The notes below the pieces were generated by a model. The model was not told the DNA's origin and ran no database searches. It worked only from the letters and a program-made list of their open reading frames with translations. Positions 7,679 to 13,039 of a stretch of DNA of 13,039 nucleotides are shown here, piece by piece; within the stretch, counting starts at the first letter, position 1; each line of letters starts with the position of its first letter. The position numbers and the translations under genes are program-made. This stretch comes from Clostridiales bacterium. Its GTDB lineage: Bacteria; Bacillota; Clostridia; Oscillospirales; JAAYOS01. The DNA lies in assembly GCA_012521525.1 (NCBI GenBank), contig JAAYMG010000029.1, positions 1 through 13,039 on the forward strand. The letters run 5' to 3'.

Positions 7679-8299
7679 TTATCTCTGCAGAATAGATGAA
7701 ACCCTCTTATACAGCAATACAGTCAGTATCGAAGTTATCACGCCTTTGACAAAATTGAACGGCGCAACGGCAAGCAGCACGAAGGATTTCAGGTCTGTTA
7801 TGGATTTGTTGACAGCCGTGCCCATCTCTATAAGGGCTTCGATCGGTATGCCGTAAACCCTTGCATAGACAGGGAGCAACAGGAAATAGTTCATGGCCGA
7901 GCCGACGATCGTCAGTGATACTGTTCCTGCCATCATCCCTATGACCGCCGATTTGAAAGTGCGCCGGTGCCTGTAGATAGCGGCAGCGGGGAGGACAAGC
8001 GAGCAACCGACAACGAAATTTGCAAACTCACCGATGCCTCCGGTCATCGTGCCGTCAATAAGCAGGTTAAGCAGGACTTTTATCAGTTCGATCACGGCTC
8101 CCGCGACCGGTCCAAGGGCAAAACCGCCAATAAGTACAGCCACCTCACTGAGGTCGATCTTATAGAACGGTGGCGCAAACCACAGCGGAAACTCAAACAG
8201 CATCAATACTGTCGAAACCGCTGCGAGGAGAGCTATTTTTGTTATCGTTTTGAGTGTTGCTTTCCGTGAAGCAAACGAAGTTCTGGTCGTCTCGTTCAT
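7679..8299 (-). CDS. ribU: RibU-type riboflavin ECF transporter substrate-binding (S) component
   Basis: Membrane S component that captures riboflavin and works with the energy-coupling-factor module (EcfT plus two ATPases), which is not encoded in this window. The start at 8299 (206 residues) is chosen because AAGGAAG lies 7 bases upstream and the preceding in-frame codons run into the riboswitch expression platform. About six hydrophobic segments are visible, at roughly 20-37, 52-68, 72-84, 92-108, 117-144 and 172-198. Family-type sequences are KIDLSEVAVLIGGFALGPVAG-like residues at 47-66 and GEFANFVVG at 90-98, including the characteristic acidic and asparagine positions. The substrate assignment rests mainly on the FMN riboswitch directly upstream. 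It is monocistronic: a promoter and attenuator in front and a strong terminator behind. Expression is predicted to fall when FMN is abundant. Confidence 0.93.
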   Translation of the reverse strand: MNETTRTSFASRKATLKTITKIALLAAVSTVLMLFEFPLWFAPPFYKIDLSEVAVLIGGFALGPVAGAVIELIKVLLNLLIDGTMTGGIGEFANFVVGCSLVLPAAAIYRHRRTFKSAVIGMMAGTVSLTIVGSAMNYFLLLPVYARVYGIPIEALIEMGTAVNKSITDLKSFVLLAVAPFNFVKGVITSILTVLLYKRVSSILQR

Positions 8300-8370
8300 A
8301 ACCACACTTCCTTTCCTGTTATTGGATTTAGCTGAGTGCTGCGATTTCGGGATCCGGATAGTGCGGAAAT

Positions 8371-8400
8371 TACAAAAGCCCTGTGATACACTCACAGGGC
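8371..8400 (-). terminator. Riboswitch-controlled attenuator terminator for ribU
   Basis: On the minus strand GCCCTGTGA and TCACAGGGC form a perfect 9-bp stem with a 5-base loop (8378-8400), followed by TTTTGTA (8371-8377). It sits 17 bases after the FMN aptamer and about 70 bases before the ribU start. This is the expected position for ligand-dependent premature termination. Its upstream arm can alternatively pair with the aptamer. Confidence 0.85.
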
Positions 8401-8417
8401 GAAAAGGTCCGATCCGC

Positions 8418-8547
8418 ACCTTCTTCCATCCGGGCTATACCGTCGGCACCGGGATCTAACCGGTTCGGCCTCCATGTTCAGGAGGTTCGCGGGCTCGTCG
8501 CAAATGCGCATCACCGCCGGTGGGGAATTGCACCCCGCCCTGAAGGT
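8418..8547 (-). ncRNA. FMN riboswitch (RFN element)
   Basis: The 130-base minus-strand RNA carries the conserved RFN blocks in order: AGGGCGGGGTGCAATTCC, CCCACCGGCGGT, AGCCCGCGA, GATCCCGGTGCCGAC, GGTATAGCCCGGATGGAAGAAGG. The closing P1 helix is ACCTTC (8542-8547) with GAAGGT (8418-8423). It precedes ribU and is followed by an intrinsic terminator, so the mechanism is probably transcription attenuation: FMN binding stabilises P1 and the aptamer, lets the terminator form and switches ribU off. The predicted transcription start is only a couple of bases upstream of P1, so the RNA has essentially no leader before the aptamer. Confidence 0.97.
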
Positions 8548-8555
8548 CTGTTCGA

Positions 8556-8584
8556 ATTATATCACAGCAGGTTTCCGCTTTCAA
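8556..8584 (-). promoter_or_regulatory. Strong housekeeping promoter for the FMN riboswitch-ribU unit
   Basis: On the minus strand -35 TTGAAA (8579-8584) and -10 TATAAT (8556-8561) are separated by the optimal 17 bases, and TGA before the -10 gives an extended -10. The predicted start, about 7 bases downstream (near 8549), abuts the aptamer P1 helix. Confidence 0.8.
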
Positions 8585-8672
8585 GTATCAATGTCTGCAT
8601 TCCCGGACGTATGGGACAAACCGATTTTAGATAATTTGAATAAGATGCGGTCTTGATCCTTACTCCGATGTA

Positions 8673-10067
8673 TTAGTGATCATTGATCCGCTGCGGCTTT
8701 TGATGGGGCTCTGCGATCGCCTCACCGGCTCTGTATGCCTCTCCGGCACCGATCGTCAGGACCAGATCGCCTTTCCTGACGATCTCCCTTAGACGTTCTG
8801 CCGCTTCCTCGATACTCCCGACAGCGACACAGTTGTGCCCGACCGCATCGGCCAGCATTTCGGACGACACCGTACCGTCATCCGCTTCACGGGCTGCATA
8901 GATCGGGATCAGTATTACATGGTCCGGCCTTTCAAGCTGATGTACAAAATCGTTGAACAATGCCTTTGTCCGGCTGTATGTATGTGGCTGGAACACGGCA
9001 ATGATCCGGTCGTAATCCATCGATTCGGCCGCGTCAAACAATGCTCCGAGCTCCGTCGGGTGGTGAGCATAATCGTCGTATATCGGCGCCCCCCTGTAGA
9101 TCCCCTTGAATTCGAACCTGCGCCGGGTACCTGCAAACTCGGACAACCCTCTTCCTATGGAAATCCCGTCGATACCCAGTTCAAGCGCGCTTGCCGCTGC
9201 TGCAAGGGCGTTGTATACGTTGTGTCTTCCCAGCTGCTTCAGCGTGACCGGTATCAGGCCGCCGGGATGCACGATGTCAAAAGAACAACAGCCGCCTGAA
9301 ACCTCGATGTTTTCTGCGCGGACGTCTCCGTTTTCTATTCCATATGTAATCACGTTCCGCCCGATGCCCTCAAGACACTTCATAACGTTTTCATTGTCGG
9401 CATTTGCCACGACCGCTCCGCTGTCCGGCACAAGCTCGGCAAACCGGCGAAAAGACCGCATTATCTCGTCCAATCCGCTGAAAAAATCGGGATGGTCCTC
9501 CTCGATGTTCAAAATCACCGCTACAGTGGGCCTGAACTGCAGGAAAGAGTTCCTGTACTCGCAGGCTTCGGCGATTATCAGATCCCTTCCGCCGATCCTG
9601 TGCTCCGAACCGATGCTCGGAAGTACGCCGCCGATCATCGCCGTCGGATCGAGTCCCGCCTCGAGGGCGATCTGTACAGCCATGGCGGTCGTCGTTGTCT
9701 TTCCATGAGTACCGGCAATGCACAGCGACTGCCCGAAATCTCCCATGATCTCGCCCCATGCCTCCGCGCGCTCGAACACCGGGATCCCCGCTGCCCTTGC
9801 TGCCATGATCTCGGGGTTGTCATCATGGACCGCCGCCGTCCGGATCACGCAGGCTGCTCCTTCAATGTTTGCGGGATCATGACCGATAAAGACCTCTATC
9901 CCGTCCCGGCGCAACCGACTGACCGTTTCGCTGTCCCTCATGTCGGAACCCCGCACCGAAGCGCCCATGCTCCTGAGCATGTCGGCCAGGGCACACATCG
10001 ATATTCCGCCAATCCCAACAAGGAATATATTGTCACCGCGGTTTATGTAATCTCTCAACTCACCCAT
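8673..10067 (-). CDS. murC: UDP-N-acetylmuramate--L-alanine ligase
   Basis: Cytoplasmic peptidoglycan enzyme that adds L-alanine to UDP-MurNAc using ATP, the first amino-acid step of the stem peptide. The 464-residue length is normal for MurC. N-terminal UDP-binding motif FLVGIGGISMCALADM lies at 15-30. The central Mur-ligase ATP loop is AGTHGKTTTTAM (118-129) and the metal/ATP region NIEEDHPDFF is at 187-196. The C-terminal domain has GTRRRFEFKG (313-322), DDYAHHPTEL (331-340, diagnostic for MurC) and FQPHTYSRTKAL (359-370). The ATG at 10067 is preceded by an AAGG-type site, and homologous N-termini begin in this way. It is transcribed alone from its own promoter, divergently from a glycosyltransferase gene. 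No clear terminator follows before the ribU promoter about 90 bases on. Assignment is secure. Confidence 0.97.
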   Translation of the reverse strand: MGELRDYINRGDNIFLVGIGGISMCALADMLRSMGASVRGSDMRDSETVSRLRRDGIEVFIGHDPANIEGAACVIRTAAVHDDNPEIMAARAAGIPVFERAEAWGEIMGDFGQSLCIAGTHGKTTTTAMAVQIALEAGLDPTAMIGGVLPSIGSEHRIGGRDLIIAEACEYRNSFLQFRPTVAVILNIEEDHPDFFSGLDEIMRSFRRFAELVPDSGAVVANADNENVMKCLEGIGRNVITYGIENGDVRAENIEVSGGCCSFDIVHPGGLIPVTLKQLGRHNVYNALAAAASALELGIDGISIGRGLSEFAGTRRRFEFKGIYRGAPIYDDYAHHPTELGALFDAAESMDYDRIIAVFQPHTYSRTKALFNDFVHQLERPDHVILIPIYAAREADDGTVSSEMLADAVGHNCVAVGSIEEAAERLREIVRKGDLVLTIGAGEAYRAGEAIAEPHQKPQRINDH

Positions 10068-10134
10068 CTACCATCGACCTTTCCGATACGCGGCCTGCCG
10101 GATCATATCAGCAGGTGAAATATCTGTCAAATAA

Positions 10135-10162
10135 ATTATAGTCACCAGACTGAAGCTTTAAA
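10135..10162 (-). promoter_or_regulatory. Candidate promoter for murC
   Basis: Minus-strand -10 TATAAT (10135-10140) and -35 TTTAAA (10157-10162), spaced 16 bases, lie about 70 bases upstream of the murC start. The rest of the 301-base divergent gap (10068-10368) shows no clear plus-strand promoter and no reliable small gene. Confidence 0.6.
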
Positions 10163-10368
10163 CCAATGTCGTTAGTTTTTTGCTCAAACTTGGTTAAGAT
10201 TAATATGCAGGTCGGTGTCTTGTCCCAAATATTATATTCCCGCATTTTTATATTGGCAAGCATAACACGCAGACGGGCACCGACTGCTTTATCACAAAAT
10301 CTGCAGGCCGGATGATACCGGTGATCCATGGTTCAAGTAATCGCAAGAGAGGAGCCGCATTTGCTCTA

Positions 10369-11478
10369 ATGAAGGTGCTTATTTTGTCAGTCACTGCAGG
10401 CAATGGTCACAACGCCGCCGCAAAGGCAGCCGAAGAAGCGTTAAAAACCCGCGGCGCCGAAGTCATGGTCGTGGACATGTTCAAATATGCCAGCAAGGCT
10501 TACTATGATACAGTAGACAAAGGTTATCTGTTATCCACAAAGTACACACCCAGATACTATGGCAGATTATATTCCGCGCTTGAAAAAAAACCGGCGCTTC
10601 GCAGGCGCATCATCAGCATGATCACGACCGACCTTATAACCAACAAGTTCTCGTTATTCATCAGGGATTTCGGCCCGGACGCCGTTGTCTGCACTCATGT
10701 ATTCGGTGCCATGGTCCTGGACGAACTCAAGGCAAAAAAGAAGTTTGACACTCCCGTGATCAGCATACTTACCGACTACACGTTCCACCCGTTTTGGGAC
10801 GACCTCCCTTTTATCGAATATATCGTTACCGGCAGCCCATTGATGGACCGCATGGCATCAAAAAAAGGGATCCCCGGAGAAAAGCTGCTCCCTTTCGGAA
10901 TCCCGGTAAATCCGAAGTTCATCAAATCGATTTGCAAGACTGAGGCACGCGCTAAGCTGGGGCTCGACCCCCACATGTTCACCGTCCTGTATATGAGCGG
11001 CAGCATGGGTTTCGGGCATATAACGAGAAATATCAGGATCCTTGACAGCATGGCAGAGGATATGCAGATCATATGTGTTTGCGGGAATAACGAGAAGGCA
11101 TATGGCAAACTGAAAAGTATGGACCTGAAAAAGAATATATTGGTCTACGGGTTCGCCGAAAATATAGACCTGTTCATGGATGCCGCCGATTGCGCCGTTA
11201 CCAAGCCGGGCGGGATGACCATAACAGAATGCATTCACAAAAAGCTTCCCATGATATTTTGCGACGCGATCCCCGGCCAGGAAGTACGGAATGCGGAATT
11301 CTTCGTCAATCTAGGCGCCGCCCAGATGTGTTCCCGTCACTTTTTTGTGGATGACGCCATTTACATGCTGATCCATTCGCCGGCACGCCAGGCGCAGATG
11401 CGCGAGATCCTCGGCACGATCGCCCCGGAGGACCCCGCCGGGAGGCTCTCATCCTTCATAGAAAATCTTTGCGGATGA
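10369..11478 (+). CDS. GT28 / MGDG-synthase-type glycosyltransferase (probable glycolipid or envelope glycosyltransferase)
   Basis: Family 28 glycosyltransferase with the MurG/UgtP two-domain fold, predicted to transfer a sugar from a UDP donor to a membrane lipid. The N-terminal acceptor domain (about 1-165) opens with MKVLILSVTAGNGHN, typical of the diacylglycerol/MGDG synthase subgroup, and has DYTFHPFW at 136-143. The C-terminal donor domain has the hinge YMSGSMGFGHI (208-218) and the UDP-sugar site TKPGGMTITE (278-287) with GQEVRN at 303-308. I choose 10369 (369 residues) on family grounds. AGAGGAG lies 14 bases upstream, longer than ideal, and an in-frame ATG at 10312 would add 19 residues of non-family sequence. 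Acceptor and sugar cannot be read from sequence: diacylglycerol glucosylation (UgtP-like) is the leading guess. It diverges from murC. Confidence 0.88.
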   Translation: MKVLILSVTAGNGHNAAAKAAEEALKTRGAEVMVVDMFKYASKAYYDTVDKGYLLSTKYTPRYYGRLYSALEKKPALRRRIISMITTDLITNKFSLFIRDFGPDAVVCTHVFGAMVLDELKAKKKFDTPVISILTDYTFHPFWDDLPFIEYIVTGSPLMDRMASKKGIPGEKLLPFGIPVNPKFIKSICKTEARAKLGLDPHMFTVLYMSGSMGFGHITRNIRILDSMAEDMQIICVCGNNEKAYGKLKSMDLKKNILVYGFAENIDLFMDAADCAVTKPGGMTITECIHKKLPMIFCDAIPGQEVRNAEFFVNLGAAQMCSRHFFVDDAIYMLIHSPARQAQMREILGTIAPEDPAGRLSSFIENLCG

Positions 11479-11501
11479 TCCTTAAAGCGACATAAGGAAC
11501 C

Positions 11502-11542
11502 GTTTCCCTCAGTATGAATAGACTGAAAAGGAAACCATTTTT
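11502..11542 (+). terminator. Probable intrinsic terminator after the glycosyltransferase
   Basis: GTTTCC (11502-11507) pairs with GGAAAC (11530-11535) and TCAGT (11509-11513) with ACTGA (11522-11526), across a small 1/3 internal loop and an 8-base hairpin loop; ATTTTT (11537-11542) follows. It lies 24 bases after the stop. It is only moderately stable, but it suggests dpaA is transcribed separately, as expected for a sporulation gene. Confidence 0.55.
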
Positions 11543-11578
11543 CCGATCAGTCATTACGCCTCACAGGAGGATCCGTTC

Positions 11579-12478
11579 ATGAACAAAAGCCTGAGTTTCA
11601 AAATCATCGGCGGGGATGCCAGGCAGATCTATCTTGCCCGGTTGCTGAAGGGGGACGGTCATGATGTAATACTATACGGCATCAATCCCGAACTGTGCCC
11701 CGAGATCGATACGGTAAAGGACTTTCCAAAACCGGGCGAATCTGACATAGTTGTCCTGCCCCTGCCCGCTTTTGCAGATGACGAAATGATCAACGCTCCT
11801 CTGTTTGATAAACCCGTCCATGTCTCCGAGCTGAAAGCTTCAATATGTCCCGGACAGCTTTTAGTTGCCGGTTTATTGCCCAGGTCGTTTTTCGAGTGGT
11901 CCGAGAAAAACGGCATACATACCACGGACTATTTTATCCGTGAAGAGATGGCCGTGCTCAACGCTGTACCTGCAGCGGAAGGTGCCATCGCACTGGCGAT
12001 GGAGGAAACCCCGATCACTCTTCACGGAGCAAATGTTTTGGTTATCGGTTTCGGCAAGATCGGAAAGATCCTGTCCCACCGGCTCCATTCCCTTGGTTGC
12101 CGTGTGACCGTGTCCGCGCGTAAATATTCCGACTTTGCCTGGATAGAAGCTTTTGGTTACGCCAAAGCCAACACGGAAAAGCTTGGAAGCAACCTCGCAC
12201 AGTTCGACATCATCTTCAACACCGTTCCCGCAACCGTCCTCACGAGGGAACGCCTTAAGCAGCTCAAAAGCGACTGCCTTGTTATAGACATCGCTTCAAA
12301 ACCCGGCGGCGTGGACTTCACCGCGGCAAAGGAGCTCGGTACGAATGTCATCTGGGCGCTTTCCCTTCCCGGCAAATGTTCTCCTCTTACATCCGGCAGG
12401 ATAATCCGCGACATCATCTACCATATCCTTGAAGAAAAGGGCATATTGATCCGAAGCGATTCCGTTACCGGCATCTAG
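11579..12478 (+). CDS. dpaA: Dipicolinate synthase subunit A (SpoVFA)
   Basis: NAD(P)-dependent subunit of the enzyme that oxidises (hydroxy)tetrahydrodipicolinate from the lysine pathway to dipicolinic acid, made in the mother cell for the spore core. The 299-residue length is normal. The N-terminal region has IIGGDARQIYLARLL (9-23), a family signature. The central Rossmann loop LVIGFGKIGK (154-163) is intact, and the C-terminal WALSLPGKCSPLTSG (259-273) matches the end of the family. The start has a strong CAGGAGG site 8 bases upstream. In Bacillus the flavoprotein subunit DpaB follows immediately; here a terminator and about 470 non-coding bases follow, so the partner is missing from this locus. 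I could not find a clear sigma-E or sigma-K promoter in the 100-base upstream gap. Confidence 0.94.
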   Translation: MNKSLSFKIIGGDARQIYLARLLKGDGHDVILYGINPELCPEIDTVKDFPKPGESDIVVLPLPAFADDEMINAPLFDKPVHVSELKASICPGQLLVAGLLPRSFFEWSEKNGIHTTDYFIREEMAVLNAVPAAEGAIALAMEETPITLHGANVLVIGFGKIGKILSHRLHSLGCRVTVSARKYSDFAWIEAFGYAKANTEKLGSNLAQFDIIFNTVPATVLTRERLKQLKSDCLVIDIASKPGGVDFTAAKELGTNVIWALSLPGKCSPLTSGRIIRDIIYHILEEKGILIRSDSVTGI

Positions 12479-12489
12479 ACAGCAGAAAC

Positions 12490-12558
12490 CAAGATCATTC
12501 CAGCCAGATATTACAATCATTCCGGCATAGATATTGCTGTCATAACGGAATAGATATT
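12490..12558. repeat. Degenerate 23-bp tandem repeat, three copies
   Basis: AGATATT ends units at 12512, 12535 and 12558, an exact 23-base period. Units 2 and 3 agree at 17 of 23 positions. Units 1 and 2 share ATCATTCC and AGATATT with a one-base shift between them. A fragment of a fourth unit (TCA..ACG) may follow. It lies between the dpaA stop and its terminator, so it would be in the dpaA mRNA tail. Function unknown. Confidence 0.5.
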
Positions 12559-12601
12559 ATGATCACTACGATCCCTTTCAAAATGATGATATGATCCTTC
12601 C

Positions 12602-12648
12602 GGTCCGTCCCGTCTGTATCATTTCAGGCGGAACGGCCTTTATTTATA
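12602..12648 (+). terminator. Intrinsic terminator after dpaA
   Basis: GGTCCGTCCCGTCTG (12602-12616) pairs with CAGGCGGAACGGCC (12625-12638) to give a 13-pair stem with one bulged T and one C/A mismatch and an 8-base loop. TTTATTTAT follows. It lies about 125 bases after the dpaA stop and ends transcription before ksgA. Confidence 0.8.
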
Positions 12649-12950
12649 CCTTTAAATGATAATTGACTGAAGATCCTGTCAAAATTTTTACAATTATCCT
12701 TCCGAATCAAAAACAATTTGTGTGCAATTATAAATATTGAAAATGATGATTATTTATGATATTTTATAATAAGTCACGTATAAATCTGACACATTGGATG
12801 ATACTGCTGTTTGGACGATACTACTGTATTATAAAGCCTGCTTTCGAAAAAAGGTTCAGTTCTTCCGCATAGTCAGGCAATGTGAGTCAAGTTGCGATAG
12901 ATAGGGGCTGTTTCGCTGCGTGCGTCGATATTTGATACGGAGCCTTTCTG
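12649..12950. other. AT-rich non-coding gap upstream of ksgA
   Basis: This stretch of about 300 bases holds no open frame that looks coding and no tRNA- or rRNA-like sequence. Positions about 12650-12790 are strikingly AT-rich compared with the flanking genes. A perfect TATAAT at 12765-12770 has no good -35 at normal spacing, so the ksgA promoter is not assigned. The only clear structure is a 17-base tandem repeat at 12794-12827. No remnant of dpaB is recognisable. Confidence 0.6.
12794..12827. repeat. Two tandem copies of a 17-bp repeat upstream of ksgA
   Basis: TTGGATGATACTGCTGT (12794-12810) is followed without a gap by TTGGACGATACTACTGT (12811-12827), matching at 15 of 17 positions. It lies about 125-160 bases before the ksgA start. 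It could be a direct-repeat operator or a slipped-strand duplication. Confidence 0.6.
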
Positions 12951-13039
12951 ATGGACTTATTTGATATAAAAGAAGTACGTGAACTTTTGGACCGCCACGG
13001 TTTCAGCTTCAAAAAGTCATTGGGGCAAAACTTCATAAC
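12951..13039 (+). CDS. rsmA: 16S rRNA (adenine-N6,N6)-dimethyltransferase, 5' end only
   Basis: Only the first 29 codons are inside the window. The enzyme (KsgA/RsmA) dimethylates two adjacent adenines near the 3' end of 16S rRNA during small-subunit maturation. The recognisable part is GFSFKKSLGQNFI (17-29), which matches the conserved KsgA N-terminus (usually ...KKSLGQNFL) just before the SAM-binding domain. GGAG at 12939-12942, 8 bases before the ATG, supports the start. In many Firmicutes ksgA follows tatD and rnmV; here it follows dpaA and a long non-coding gap. The assignment rests on a short stretch but the motif is distinctive. Confidence 0.88.
   Translation, partial: MDLFDIKEVRELLDRHGFSFKKSLGQNFI

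Noticed and set aside
8250..8459. 69-codon plus-strand frame across the ribU start and riboswitch platform
   Set aside because: It is antisense to a structured regulatory RNA and the ribU N-terminus; coding is not credible.
9106..10118. Two plus-strand open frames of about 200 codons antisense to murC
   Set aside because: They mirror the murC codon pattern and overlap a secure gene; neither has a recognisable product or start signal.
10108..10329. 73-codon minus-strand frame in the murC-glycosyltransferase gap
   Set aside because: It covers the murC promoter and the start region of the divergent gene, lacks a ribosome site and has no recognisable composition of a protein.
11479..11578. Sporulation sigma-E or sigma-K promoter before dpaA
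   Set aside because: A CATA at 11491 and a TATGAATA near 11513 are only partial matches, and no proper -35/-10 pair is visible.
12840..12900. tRNA-like GGTTCAG sequence upstream of ksgA
   Set aside because: No matching acceptor, D-arm or anticodon arm can be drawn around it.

Overview
The window reads as chromosomal core-genome DNA from an endospore-forming, low-to-mid-GC Gram-positive bacterium, most likely a member of the Clostridia. The evidence is a dipicolinate synthase subunit A gene (a spore-specific enzyme), an FMN riboswitch with an intrinsic terminator in front of a RibU-type riboflavin transporter, an Mbl/MreB-type gene outside any mreCD cluster, strong Gram-positive Shine-Dalgarno sites and TATAAT-type promoters. 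I see no insertion sequence, phage gene, CRISPR array, tRNA or rRNA. The genus cannot be fixed by reading alone.

Minus-strand block (1-10067), in transcription order. murC (UDP-N-acetylmuramate--L-alanine ligase) has its own promoter. Next comes an FMN-riboswitch-controlled ribU with a promoter at the aptamer edge, an attenuator hairpin and a 3' terminator. Then follows a gene set of a small unknown membrane protein, recD2 (SF1 helicase) and comF (phosphoribosyltransferase-like competence protein). An mreB/mbl actin homologue follows with its own candidate promoter. The block ends with trkA-trkH (potassium uptake), trkH running off the left edge of the window.

Plus-strand block (10369-13039). 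A GT28/MGDG-synthase-type glycosyltransferase diverges from murC and is followed by a probable terminator. Then come dpaA (spoVFA) with its own strong terminator, a long AT-rich non-coding stretch with tandem repeats, and the 5' end of ksgA/rsmA (16S rRNA dimethyladenosine transferase), cut by the right edge.

The functional themes are envelope construction (MurC, MreB/Mbl, the lipid-type glycosyltransferase), potassium homeostasis, DNA processing (RecD2, ComF), flavin uptake and sporulation. I found no convincing undescribed multi-gene system. The most useful leads are a dpaA with no dpaB partner beside it, mutually exclusive pairings that give a mechanism for the ribU riboswitch, a conserved-looking but unassigned membrane protein coupled to recD2, and several unexplained short repeats in intergenic DNA near dpaA, ksgA and trkA.
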